From Orbilia blumenaviensis (taxonomy: Eukaryota > Ascomycota > Orbiliomycetes > Orbiliales > Orbiliaceae): 64,000 bases of DNA. Where the stretch lies: contig JAVHNS010000014.1 of the NCBI GenBank assembly GCA_036872755.1, positions 496,001 to 560,000 on the forward strand, in the 5' to 3' direction. The number at the start of each line of letters is the position of its first letter. Positions within the stretch are counted from its first letter, which is position 1. Under the pieces are notes generated by a model. That model saw only the letters and a program-made list of their open reading frames with translations, made no database searches and was not told where the DNA came from. The translations under genes and the position numbers were made by a program. Shown here in pieces: positions 48,678 through 60,431 of this stretch.

Positions 48678-50345
48678 ATGTCACGATCATGGCTCCCCCC
48701 CCTCCTCCCCCTCCTCTCCACAATGCTCACAACCCCCACAACCGCAGAATCCCCCCCTCAAATCTCCGTCAACGTCTATTTCACAGACTACACCCTCCAC
48801 ACAACCCTCGTGGACGCAACCACAACAACCACCACAACCACTCCACCAGCATGTAACCACATCCCCTTCCCCATCCCACGAAACCCATCATCCCCACAAC
48901 AACCCAAAATATTCGGAATAAACGCCACGATGACAGGTTCCTCGGGAATACCTGATAGCTGGAGTTTTGATGGGTTTGAGTTTATGTTGTATACTGGTGA
49001 TTATGCGTTGGGTTGTAGTGATGATGGGTATGGATACGGGTTTGGAGATGAGGATGAGGATGAGGATGGGGGTGGGGTGTATAATCTTACATTACCGTAT
49101 ATAGCGCCTACATACGACACTGCAGATTTTAGGATCGCAGATGGAGGAGGAGGAGATGATGGGGTGGTTGATCAACCGGTTTATTACGATGGCTATGATG
49201 GTGATGATATCACACACACCGAACAATCAGTCTATAAAATCCTTGATCACAACGGAGAGGTAAAGTACGTCCACGACGTTCCAATAAGACAGTACTACCC
49301 CCCACGGATGATCAGGAATATCGAAGATGATTATCCGGAATTATTAAACCCGCCGTTTTCACCGCCTAGGAATAGTCCAGTGGCTGCAGAAGGTCTGGAA
49401 TACCCTGCGTCTAGATCTCGGGAAGGGGGAGTGGAGGAAGTAAAACGGGAGTCTGAGGACGAAGAAGAGGAAAAGTTAGATATACCGCTACGACGGATCC
49501 CACCGGCGTCAGCGGCGGGTTTAAATTCTCGACCCGATCGAACCCCGTCGATACCGTGGTATCATAACCCAGCTTTAGATCTGGACTTAACAGACCCCGA
49601 AAATGCAGATTTATACCGTCCCCCCCGTTTATCACGCGCACGTCCTAGACTTATGACCCCAAAACGCCAACGAAACCAAGAGGAAGAAGAAAAAGAAGAA
49701 GAAGAAGGGGAAGAAGAAGAGAAGGAAGAATCACCGCAGATATTCGACACCCTCCCCCTCCAAAGAAACCTACTCGCGGAAATGAACGCGGCAGCAGGAC
49801 AGGACCTTGCGGGGTACGATCTAGAAGATAATCTAACCGACGACAGCGGCCTCGCAGATCCCGAGTCTCCTATCAACATGGAAGGGAACTTCATCGTCCC
49901 GTTCGACGACGATGATGATGGTGATGATGAACAACCAAACCCGCCGGCGGCGGATACAGGCTCCCGTCTCCAAAAACGAGTAATAGAAGACCCCACCACC
50001 TCCCCTCCTCCAAACCGCAACAATAACAACAATAACAACCACAACAGCCTCGCCCACCAAATGGCCCTCCAAGACCTCATCCGTCTGAAAATCGCCTATC
50101 CAAATTCCCAACCCCCCTACCTCCTCATCAACCGTCCCGCCGCATTCACCATCCGTGCCAAGTTTTCAAAACCAGATGATTATAACAACATTATTAATAA
50201 TAATTATAACTATGGTTCTCCATCCAACGGTGGTATCGGTGGCGGTGGCGGCCCAGAGGCCTATAATCCAGATACAGAAGATACATCGTTACTAATCCCA
50301 GATGATCTGTTGGAGCTATTGGCGGTATCGGGACAGAATTTTTAG
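48678..50345 (+). CDS. Secreted low-complexity acidic protein, 555 aa
   Basis: Single-exon gene. I chose the ATG at 48678 rather than one 43 codons upstream because it directly precedes a good signal peptide (residues about 1-23, LPPLLPLLSTMLTTPTTAES) and the upstream extension is low-complexity Lys/Ile. A T8 run follows, then a short possibly ordered segment with two Cys (about residues 58-115: NVYFTDYTLHTTLVD, WSFDGFEFMLYTGDYALGC). The rest is mainly disordered, with DEDED, EEEKEEEEGEEEEKEE, D6 and N-rich runs and dibasic sites. It lies in tandem with the Q/N-rich secreted gene and shares its general style (signal peptide, low complexity, no introns), but I found no clear sequence homology. 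Function unknown. Confidence 0.65.
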   Translation: MSRSWLPPLLPLLSTMLTTPTTAESPPQISVNVYFTDYTLHTTLVDATTTTTTTTPPACNHIPFPIPRNPSSPQQPKIFGINATMTGSSGIPDSWSFDGFEFMLYTGDYALGCSDDGYGYGFGDEDEDEDGGGVYNLTLPYIAPTYDTADFRIADGGGGDDGVVDQPVYYDGYDGDDITHTEQSVYKILDHNGEVKYVHDVPIRQYYPPRMIRNIEDDYPELLNPPFSPPRNSPVAAEGLEYPASRSREGGVEEVKRESEDEEEEKLDIPLRRIPPASAAGLNSRPDRTPSIPWYHNPALDLDLTDPENADLYRPPRLSRARPRLMTPKRQRNQEEEEKEEEEGEEEEKEESPQIFDTLPLQRNLLAEMNAAAGQDLAGYDLEDNLTDDSGLADPESPINMEGNFIVPFDDDDDGDDEQPNPPAADTGSRLQKRVIEDPTTSPPPNRNNNNNNNHNSLAHQMALQDLIRLKIAYPNSQPPYLLINRPAAFTIRAKFSKPDDYNNIINNNYNYGSPSNGGIGGGGGPEAYNPDTEDTSLLIPDDLLELLAVSGQNF

Positions 50346-50917
50346 AAAGAAGAAGAAGGGGAAAAAAAACTTCTTTTAATAATTTATCTTAAAGTACTTA
50401 AAATGGTTATGCTAATTCGATATCTATATTTTTTTTTCCCTAACTAAAACTATACAATATAAATACCACCGAGATATCCTACACCACGACCAATTGCAAT
50501 AACTATGAGACACTGCATGCACGACATAATATGTAACTATGTATGTACGGATACGAAGCAATTCACAGAGAACATGAACACGGAACAGAACGGGACCATG
50601 GAAGAGATATAAAAGAGAAAAGAGAAAAAAACGCCCTCGATTCGCCCAGTTTTTGTTTTTTGCGTGACCAGGCGTTACTAATAACTATATACATTAAATA
50701 ATAAGAGAGAAAGAAAAAAAAGGATAAATAAAGATAAATAAATTATATGAATGCTAAAAACACTAATAAAAAAAAAAAAAGGAAAGAGAACGCGCGAAGA
50801 AAAAATAAGAAAACGAAAGAGAAGAGAGAAAAAAAAGAAAGAAGAAAAGGAAAAAAGCGTGGTGGAGAGAAGAGAAAAAAAAAAAGGAAAAGGAAAAAAA
50901 GGAACAAGAAAGTGCCG
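50346..50917. other. Intergenic with strong polypurine tract
   Basis: AT-rich 3' flank of the secreted gene, then from about 50700 to 50915 a nearly pure A/G plus strand (AAAAGG, AGAGAA units). On the minus strand this is polypyrimidine and lies downstream of THO2. The plus-strand Lys/Arg-rich ORFs across it are composition artefacts. Confidence 0.5.
50700..50915 (+). repeat. Polypurine/polypyrimidine tract
   Basis: About 215 bp in which pyrimidines are rare on the plus strand, with A10-12 runs and GGAAAAGGAAAAA motifs. Such tracts can exclude nucleosomes or adopt triplex structure; here it lies beyond the 3' end of THO2. Confidence 0.7.
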
Positions 50918-51349
50918 TTACAGCACAACAGCATTGATGGCCTCCGAGGCCCCCGCATTGGCTTCTAAAGCCGCTGCCGCCCTCATGTCGGCCCGCTTTC
51001 GGGCTCGTCTTCGCTTCCGCTTAGACGAGCGCGAGAGGCCAACAGTCTTGACGACAGCAGCCTCATCAGCCGCCGCAGGGGACTCTGCCATCGCTGTTGT
51101 CTGGGGCATGATGGCACCCCCTTCCTCCTCTCCTCCTTCCTCTGTCTTTTGTTTTTTAGGGGCAGGGGGGCCCAAATCCCCCTCCCCGACGCCATCACCA
51201 CCCCTCTTCCTCTTCCCTCTCTTCCTCCCCTTCCCCTTCCCTCCAACAACCCCCTCAACCCTCCTCTTCTCCTCCTCCTCCTTCTTCTCCTCCTCCTCCT
51301 CCGCCACTCGTTCCTCGCCATTCAAGAAGCCCATCCCATGAACGGGAGA
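50918..51349 (-). other. Open frame continuing in phase after the THO2 stop codon
   Basis: Directly after the THO2 TAG (51352-51350), 143 further codons stay open in the same frame until a TAA at 50918. The segment would be Glu-rich, then Lys/Arg/Gly-rich (GKGKGRKRGKRKRGG), then Ala-rich with a SSKRKRRRARKR cluster, resembling a nuclear low-complexity tail. It is more GC-rich than the surrounding intergenic DNA. Against coding: another minus frame and a plus frame are also open across much of it, as expected for GC-rich, purine-biased sequence. It may be 3' UTR, a separate small gene starting at 51334, or an extension reached by stop read-through. Confidence 0.3.
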
Positions 51350-54300
51350 CTAGTCCGTCCGTGGGCGCTTCGCATCTTCCCTACCTCTCGAGTCACCCCC
51401 ATCCCGGTGAGGACGCTTTTGAGGTCCGCCAGCGTTATTCGGCCCCTGAGGCCACTCTCCTCTTCCTCTTCTATCACCTCTCTCTCTATCTCCACCACGG
51501 TCACGAGTCTCACGCCCATGATCCCGTCCTTCCCTATCCCTATCCCTATCCCTATCTCTCGGTCTTTCCCTTTCTCCACGTTCTCCACGATCACGATCCC
51601 TATCACGACCGGGTTGACCACCACCGCTACCACCAGCTTGTTGTCCAGATCCTCCGCTGCCAGCATTACCACTGCCACGTTCTCCAGCCTTTCTCTGATC
51701 TCTATCACGATCTCCGCGGTCACGATCACGATCTCGATCTCGTTGGTCACGATCCCTATCACGGTCTCTATCTCGCTCTCGGTTCTCGCGGCCATTATCG
51801 CGTTCTCGGTGTTGGTCACGACGACGTCCATCATCGTTTCCACCGGTGGAGTCGCTTACACCTTGTTGCTGCTGTTGAGACTGAGATCCACCTTGTCCTG
51901 AAGAAGAAGACTGGTTGTTGTTATTATTAGACTGTTGCTGACCTTGTCCGCTAGATCCCTGTTGCTGCTGTCCTCCTTGCGTATTTCCTCTACCCCGTCG
52001 TCTTCCACTCTGTCCTGGTTCAGAAGGCACATTACTTCCTGGCGATCCAACGCCACCGCCGCCACTTGCAAGAATATCCTGTAACCCTCGAGCTCTGCGC
52101 CTATCGTGATGATGATCAAGGCTTTCTCGTCGGTTATCCCGTCCTTGCGAGCCGCCTCCACCTTGAGCTCGTGAACCACCACCCCCACCGCTACCACCAC
52201 TTGGTCCAGTCGGCGACGGTAATTCATTACGAGGGCCAGACGGTGCCGTATTCTCAAGACCAATAACGGCTAATCTGCTTGGGTGCACATTACCGGTTGG
52301 AGAATTGGCAGAATTGGACCTTCCATGGTTATTCTGAGCATTGGAAGAAGAAGACGATGCTGGGAAGTTGGTGTTAACAGTCGGGGGACCGTTCTTATCG
52401 TCATTAAACCCTCGAGCGCGATCAGGGTGCATGGGCATAGCAGCGTTCGAACGAGACTGTTGTTGTTGACCAGAGGAAGAAGAAGAACCCGCAGGAGCTG
52501 AAGGTGCGCCACCCGGAGCTCGGTTATTAAGCGTAAGACTTGTGCGACCAGTTCTTGGACCATTAGGGACATTGGAATTAGCAGGAAAGTTAGAGTTCTG
52601 TCCCGATCCACCGCTTGGTCCAGATGAGCGACCGCTTCTAGGACCACTAGGGATATTCGCAGTGTCGGGTTGGTTAAGTCTGCCATGATTAGGATCTTGA
52701 TTGAGTCTACCGTGATCCGAAGGTCCTGCAGGAGGTCTATTCCCGCCAAATGATTCTCGGTGACTTTGTCTGTTGCGATCAACCTCGCTACGAGGACCAG
52801 CCGGAGGACGTGGGTAATCTCCATGGTTGTCCATTCGCTGTTCTTGAACCGTACCTTCACGCTTGCGGCCTCCTCCTGCATCTGGGGATCTAGATCGATA
52901 ATCACTGCCCGGTCTGCGTCCACTACCTCTCTGCTGCTGGGCCTGTTTTGCGTTCAGCTCATCAATGAGGTCTGGAAGCTGGTCACGGGTTGCGGTACGA
53001 CTCTCTCTGCGTGGGGAATTTCCATGACGTCTGCTGGACTCACGGCTATCCTGTCGGCCTCGGCTATCAGAATCGGGACGGTGAGAACCGGGTCGTGGCA
53101 TAGGCGGCATAGGTGTATTAGGTTTAGCCGGCAAGCTGCTCGGTGGCTGCGGCAAGACATTCCTATTCTCTGATCTTGAATCTCCTCGCTCACGACGATC
53201 ATCATGTTTGCTTTGCCCAGAAGAACGGGATTGTTCGTCTCGTCCACTACTCGATCTCATCTCACGAGGATCCTTGGAAGGGAATAACTCAAGCGGAGGC
53301 CTTGGCGAAGTACCTCGTCGCTGCTCTTGCCCATTATTAGAAGGCGCCAGCTCATTACTGCGTGGCGGTGGAGCTCGACTGTCACTGCGCCCACGTGAAT
53401 CCCGACTCGGCGTTTGTGATCGTGGTTGAGGTGTAGGACTTCGTCCGGATCCAGAATTCGAAATCTCCTTAACGGCTTTCGGCTGCAGAGGAGCGAGTCC
53501 GGCGATATTAGACGCAGCATCGGGTTTGTTATCCTTAGCAGATGGAAGATCGTCAATCTCTCCATCTTCAACTTCCTTGTTAGACTTAGTATGCACGGTA
53601 ATCTGCGATAGTCCATTACTGTAATACACATTAGCACCAAAGTCCAGATAAGCTTCGAGAATTTCAGGTAGTACATACTTCGCGGATTGACCAGGCTTAA
53701 ACGAAGTCACTGTCGGATTCAGCGTATTCGATGTCGACTGTCCTCCTTCCTGCGACGTATTCGGGGCTGGCGTTCCGGTCTGGCTCGTCGCCGGATTGGC
53801 AGGACTCTTAGCACTACCATCCGCAACAGACTATTTCCATAAAAAAAAAAAACCACACCCATTAGCAAAAACTCCCCACACTCTACACTTGAAAAATAGA
53901 TAAAGATAAGGATAACATACCAACTGAAACTGCTGAACCGGAACCCACTCCTTCTCCTTCTTCTTCAACAAACTCAACAACGCCGTCGTCGTAATCTTCA
54001 AATCCTCCCTCTTCTCATTCTTACTCAGGAACTGAACCGTCTCAACCAAATTTTTACCCATCCAATCCACCGCCGGAAAGCTCTTATTCAAATGCTTCAG
54101 CACAATAGTAGCATTTCGAACATGCATGTAAGACGTGCTCTGTAACAGCTGCCGAAGCGCCGCGTGAAGCTGTTTGTGCCATTTATACAAAACACGTCGG
54201 AAGTCTTCATAGTCGAGTAATGCACCACCCCAGGTCTTTGCGAAACCCGGAAGGTTTCCTTTCCCATGACACTCCTTCTCGAAAGTAGCCTTGCTCCTAT

Positions 54301-57300
54301 GCCATGACGTGAAATCCGCCATGATCTCAGCCAAAAACCGTCCGTAATTCTCCACTTCTCGCTCGGTAGACATGAAAATCGTCGCCTGTAAGATCGTTTT
54401 CCCGAATAAATTGTCGTAAAGCAGGAAAGTCCAAAACTTGGGGGTGCCGGAAACATGCATGCGCTTGATAAATTTAGCACAAAAGCTAGCATCATGCGGA
54501 CTAAGAACCGAACGCGGCAGAATACAATGCTGTATGATCTGCATAGGAAGCTTCGTTGGATGGAAAGTATCAGCTGCAAACCAATGTTGACTTTCCCGGT
54601 TAATCCTCTTGACAGTCGTCATCTGCAATCTTATTTGCATCTTCATATCTTGAGAAAGCCGGTCGGATTGGCTGCGCAGGCGCTCTGTCTCACGCTTTCG
54701 ACTGTGCGCGGACATGTTCTTATCCGGTATGACGCGTACGATTTCGTTGTTCAAGATCTTGATCTCCTCGTCGTACGGGGTTATCGGACAATGGAGCTCG
54801 TACATAGACAACTGCCAAAACGTGGCGTAGAAGGAAACGCTGATCTTATTCCACGCTTCATCTGGCAACGAAGGCCGAAGACGCTCCATCAGGTCGAGCA
54901 TGATTGGGGAGAACGGCGAAGTCTTCTCCTCCTCAGCAATAGGACTAGGTCCATCAGCCATCGCAACATCTTCATCCTTAGCGGTGTTAGTATTGTTAGC
55001 GACCTCGCCATTAGCATCAGCCATAACAATTTCACCATCCGCATCAACATTCTTCTCACTCTTCTCGTTCTTCGGCTTCTCCGCTGAAACTTGCTTCTTC
55101 TTCGCATCTTGAGTCGACGGTAGCGACTTCTTATCGTCTTCAGGGAAAAGCATACCCTCCCTCTTCAACATCTCTCGGATATGCCCTCGACAAAAGAACC
55201 ACGCAATCTCAGGATCCACATCGTAGTTTATAATAAACTCATTGACCGTCGGCACAGCCTTAGCCCATTGTTCAAAGTCCAAGGTATAATTCAACATGTC
55301 CATATACATATTGATCACCGAATGGATTTCATCGAACATGTTGCCAACAACTTTCGTAGGTACCGTATTGAGATCCGACCTGTAAATGCACTGCTTGTAT
55401 TCGCGACCAAGCAGGATGAGCAGTTCACCAGCCAGATTGTTGTTGACAAGAGCAGAAGCCAGACGCTTGGCGGACTCCCTGGAAGAGTATCGCTTATCAC
55501 CAAGTTGTCCCAGAATCTTCGCCCTCAAATTCTCACTACCGTAGAGACCCATGATCTGAACGTCGCTGAGATTAGACTCGCTCACAATACCAGCCATCGA
55601 CTTGATCATCTCCTGCAAGACGATGAGATCTGCTGAATTCGCCTGCATCAATTTCTTCATAATATAAATAATGATAGGCGTCGGATCCAGTTCGGAGTAT
55701 CGCTTATAAAGTCTTCCACAGAACGTCGCAAGAGCTATAAACAAACAATCAGCAAAAAAAACACCACACATAAACTCATTCCCACGATAGATATAAAAGA
55801 TAAAGACATACCTTGCAACCACTTGCTCACCAGCAGCCCATCTTGCTGCATCCTTCCTCGGTCCTCACTCATCTTATTCAAGATCGCATACGTAAACGCA
55901 TCGAACCCAAGTTTCGAAAAGTGCTTCGCAGAATCAACCACACACTCAATGAGATTGTCATACGACTCAATCTGACTGATTGTGACCATGAATGCCGTGA
56001 CCGGGTTACTATACGAAATCTTGGACATCCTTCTAGCCATCTCGCGCATATTGGTCGTAGACAATCGCTTCAAAATGTTCTTTGTGTCTTTCGTCGCCTC
56101 AGCTGCCTTCGACTTAACTTCCGGGAAAATGAAGGGCGCATTTTTAGTCCAGAATGTATACATAGCCCATCGTGATTCCAGTGAATACAGCTCCATGAGA
56201 GTGTATATTTCATTGCCGATAGCCGAGTTAGATCCACAGACAGACAATGCCGGTAGAAGAAGATAGTTAACAACATTAGCCCAACCGTTGCCGACATCCG
56301 AGGCCGCTCCATGCTCCTTTACAGCACGAACACCAATTCGGACGAGCTTCGACATAAGCTTGACGTCGCTGGCAAGCCGGGTACCAGAAAACCCTCTGAG
56401 CAGGATCAAACAGAGGACACGAACGTCGCGCTCGGTCTTGCATATCGGAAGATCGGTAGTCCATTCGGGGTCCCAGAAATATCGATATTCGCGGCTGGGG
56501 TCTGGCTCTTTACCAGGGAAGAACGGAAGGAGATACTTGGTGATCTTAATCGGTGGTGCGGTAACAAGAGGTTGCCGAGGTGCGAAAGCTTGCTTGAGCG
56601 CCGGATCAGTCGAAAGAACTTTCTTAGCGCCCAGTTCGGTGCCCGGAGTCGGCTCGAGTGGCTTGTAAACTTCATCGATGCAGTGATGAACGATACGGTG
56701 GAGACCATCCGCAACTTCCGGATGAGGGTAGGCGATTTTTGGATAATTGCCGAACAAGAAAGCGATTTCCGGCAACGAACCAGCTGCAAGGAGGGCGTTC
56801 AAGAGAGCCAATTTCTGATTTCTCGGTTTAGTGGGGGGTGCAGGAGGTTCCTCCGGTTCACCCTCTTCTTCGGATTTCTTTGCCTCAGCTGCCGGCGCCG
56901 GCCCCTGCCCAGGTCTAGGAGGAGGGACAGTGTCGTCGGGCAACGTGCTTGCCATCATTAGAGCATTCATAGCACCAGATCTACCTTTAGAATCGTTCTC
57001 CTTCAGCCATTCATCGTAGTCCTCCTGCATAGCATCATCATCGGGAGAAAGATGCGGATACAAATCCCGAAAAGAGATGAAACCGATTTTCAGCAATATA
57101 GCCGTCATTGCAACAAGATTGTCGGGAAGCTGATGTGAGGGACTGTCCAAATCGAGATCCTTCATCATGTAGAACTTGAACTTATAACCGATAACCTGTG
57201 CAGCGACCTTGTTACCACCTCGTTGGAGAAGAATATCGCTGCCGTCCGGAAGCTCGCAAAGGGCTTTGAACCCATCTCGCTCGAGTCGGTCGAAGAAGTC

Positions 57301-58440
57301 GTCTTCCTGGTACAGAGGTCCCTCGACCGAAGGGGCATCCGTCGGCCACCACTCGCTCTCACGAAGCAATTGGACGAAGAAACGCCAATTGGCAACAACA
57401 CCGTTGGCGAATATGTCGAGAATGACGTCCAGGGCACGGTTAGGATCGAGGTCGAAGCACCCTATCAGCGATCTGACTTTGTCAAGTGTTTCTCCGACGC
57501 GAGTGAGGGGACCACGTCCGTACTCGGCCATGAAAACTTCAGTGATTAGCTTAGCGAAACCCTCGGTTTCTTCACGCGACAAGTTGTACTTCTGCACTCT
57601 GTAAAGGATATTGGTGTGAACTTTAACCTGTCGGTTCTTGAAGGTCGAGCTGACCAAACCAAGAGCCATCAAGAGCGTGTCCTGGAGCTGCAGACGAGCG
57701 TCACCGATCCCGATGTAGTCCGGAATGAGGGGGGCAACCATCTTCGTGAGATTAGGATGCTGGTCGTACAGAGGCAGTGTGTCGAGAAGGATCTCGGTGA
57801 TGACAAGACGGGTGACATTGTTGGCAACGGCTTCCCGGTTGGCCTTGATAGCGTCGATGAGAACGTTGGTTGCGAGGGTTGGCGATATTCTTCCGTCGAT
57901 ACCAGCATATAGAACCTCCTGGACGATCATGGTGGGCTCCTCGTAGACGTTCGTCGCGGCTGCCGTAGTGATCTCATTGACAACCTCGGCATGTCCGGTT
58001 GCAGACCATGCTTCCAATCGTGCCGGCGTGACCCATAGGTATCCTCGTTTTACTCCAGCGGAAGGATTGACCTCGGGGACGGGGGGTGTCGCAGGCATCT
58101 GAACGATGGGTGCCGGGATGGGTGCCGGTGCCGTCACGCGTGGAGGCGGAGGAGCGGGTGTTGGCGTCGAAGGGGGCTGGAAGGCTTGCTGTCCGGCCCG
58201 CGGAGACTGAGCGTTGGATTGGGAGGAACCCGGTCTCGGCGGCTGGGGTCTACCGGGTGTGCCACGATCACCAAAGTTAGAACCTCCTCGACCTCTGTTA
58301 TTGTTGTTGTTCTGATTCCGACGGTTCTGGTTGTCCTGTTGGTCTCTCGAGGAGGACTGTCGCCGGTCGTGATTGGGCGATGATTGGTAGTGGTCGCCAC
58401 CACCGCTATGGCCTCGTTTTCGCTTACCACCCGGAGCCAT
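51350..58440 (-). CDS. THO2: THO complex subunit 2, 2307 aa
   Basis: Three exons on the minus strand: 58440-55812, 55734-53921 and 53830-51350. The introns are 77 nt (GTATGT...TATAG) and 90 nt (GTATGT...AATAG), and phases close. Residues 1-130 are a basic, Asn/Gln/Pro-rich lead (MAPGGKRKRGHSGGG). Residues about 130-1460 are the helical THO2 body: an N-terminal region with the GRISPTLATNVLIDAI stretch, a middle region with ATFCGRLYKRYSELDPTPII, and the C-terminal Tho2 domain with LTTVKR and HRWHKQLH-type motifs. The last ~825 residues, all in exon 3, are disordered and become RD/RE-rich (DRDRDRDRDQRDRDRDRDRG), as in animal THOC2 tails but unusually long. THO couples transcription elongation to mRNP packaging and export with Sub2 and Yra1, in the nucleus. 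Confidence 0.9.
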
Positions 58441-60431
58441 CTTTGCTTCTTGAGGGTTTATTTATAATTAGTGATTAGAAAGAATTATAAGTCTGCGTGT
58501 GTGTGCGCGCGTATCTGATTGATTGATTGGCGAGAGAGAGATATCGAGAAAGAGAGAGAGAGCCTTCTCACTGAGCGGGAGGATCCGTTTGCAAGGGTCT
58601 TCGTGATAGTGGTCGATTTGATAATATGACGTCGTCTGCGGGTGTTCGCGATGCCTTTTTTCGGAGGGCTGATCGTTTTTTTTTAAAAAATCGGATTCGC
58701 TCGTGGCAGAAACGGAAAAGAAAAAAAAGCCGGGAATAAAAAAAAAAGAAGTTGGGTATCTCAGGAGACTGGCGAGTGGAAAGAATAATGACGGATGATA
58801 GTAAGATGCGGATGCAAGAAGTCTATAATTTCATTCCGAGGAATTGAAGAAGAAGCAAGGTCCCAGACCGTTAGTTGCTGATGCTGATTATCGTTATGAA
58901 TATGACGATGATTATGATGATGATGATGATGATAAAAGGAATCGAAGACGACTAGGACGACGACGACGATTGAAGGATCGTAAAGAAAGGAAGCAGCAGC
59001 CGCCAGGACCAGAGCACGAGCAGGACCAAGGGAAAAGAAATAAGAAGAAGGGAAGACTGCAGAGAAAGAAGACCAGGTCGTCAGCCACATTATCGTTTTT
59101 CCCCGAGTGGACCGGACGAGAGAGGTGATGATGATTGGATATTTATACGGATGTGCGGATGAAGAGATAGATAGATGGATGGGAGAGTCGACGAACCAAA
59201 CAGTTGCGATGAGGTAGTTGCTGTTGCTTTTGTTATCTAGAATACTAACTTTCTTGCTTGCTTGCTCGCTTGCCTTGACGAATGGATTGATGGATTGACA
59301 GAAGGATGGTGACGAGGGAGGGAGGAAGGAAGGAAGGGAAGCAAGCAAGACACGGGGACTGAGACACACACTCCGAGGGTGGGAGCGAGAGATCAAGCGA
59401 TAAGAGGGGAGTAGGCACAATCGACGAAGAGATAGAAGAGAAGAAAAGAAAAAAGCCGAGAGAAGAAGAAGAAGAAGAACAATGATGATAATGATGATGA
59501 TGAAAAGAAAAAGGAGAGCACCGATCGAGGGAGGTCGATGGCGGGGAGCGGTTGAAGATGACGATGGGTGGGAGGTGAGGTTGGTGTCGTCGATGGGCGA
59601 TGATTGATGAGAGAGGGATTGGGTTGGTTGGGTTGGAACGGCGGATGGTGGTTGCTTTGCTCTCCTCTGTGTCGCGTTTTCCTGCGCTGGTCACGTGATA
59701 TTGCTTTTTTTTTTTTTTATCCCACAACGCATAAGAGTACAACAACAACACAGCAACACAATAACACAGAAGCAAATATACATATAGACAAACAGATACT
59801 TAGTCACATGAGCAAAGGCGTCACCTACGACACGTCAAAGAGCTGAGTAGGAAGAGTAATGAGAGTGACGTATGGCTTGGTCCGGTGGCTTCGAGTGAGG
59901 GAATGTAATGTGGCTCAGCCACGTGATCTATCTCTCCCTCTCCCTCTTCCTCTTCCCTTCCTGGCCTGGTGCTGGTTTGGCTGAACCAAGCCAAATAAAC
60001 CCCTCCAAAACCCCCCCAAACAACCAGCTGCCCCTCCTTCCCCATCCCATCCCATCCCTTCCAGACCAGATCCTTGTTACTACCCTCACAACCCCCCCCC
60101 CCTCCGCTTCCCTCTGATAGTCATACTCTCTTTTTATAATAACTCTCATCGCCACTCTGTCAAGAAGTAGCAAGGTATGATATATATTCTCCTTGATAGT
60201 CATCTATCTTTACTATATATACCTAGCCTACATACCAGGAATCTCTACGTTTGGAGCTTGGCTAAGCAGATAAGTGCGATTACGTAGCTATACCATACTC
60301 ACCACCACCACCTTCCTCCCAATACACCCGCCAAAGGGAACCAGAAAGAAACTTCAAAAACAAAAACAAACGATAGCTATATAAGAACGAGAGGGATAAA
60401 GAGATAAAAAAAAAAGATAAAAAAAAAAAAG
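58441..60431. promoter_or_regulatory. Divergent region between THO2 (-) and ATG3 (+)
   Basis: About 2 kb. The THO2 side has purine-rich plus-strand sequence (pyrimidine-rich in THO2 sense) to about 59.6 kb, with GATGAT and GAAGAA runs. ORFs at 58761-59420 and 59245-59775 on the minus strand are leader-type low-complexity frames. The ATG3 side carries three CACGTG/CACATG elements at 59691-59926 and a C-rich tract near 60090. An A-rich leader ends in two GATA10-11 units directly before the ATG. I see no separate gene. Confidence 0.45.
59691..59926. promoter_or_regulatory. Cluster of three E-box/CDEI-type elements
   Basis: TCACGTGA at 59691-59698 is a perfect 8-bp palindrome, GTCACATG lies at 59803-59810 and CACGTGA at 59920-59926. 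The first two fit the RTCACRTG or palindromic E-box consensus bound by bHLH factors such as Cbf1. They lie 0.5-0.75 kb upstream of the ATG3 start. Factor identity and target gene are inference. Confidence 0.45.

Noticed and set aside
45733..50345. Possible recent gene duplication of the two secreted proteins
   Set aside because: They share general architecture but I could not find alignable motifs between them, so paralogy is not claimed.
50747..51341. Plus-strand Lys/Arg-rich ORFs
   Set aside because: They read through a polypurine tract and are antisense to the frame continuous with THO2; the composition alone creates the open frames.
51322..53676. Several long alternative-frame ORFs within THO2 exon 3, both strands
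   Set aside because: Shadows of the repetitive RD/Ser/Gly-rich tail; THO2 continuity across two introns fixes the true frame.
58761..59775. Minus-strand ORFs of 219 and 176 codons upstream of THO2
   Set aside because: Ser/His-rich translations of GATGAT and GAAGAA runs in the leader; two frames overlap and neither has protein-like features.
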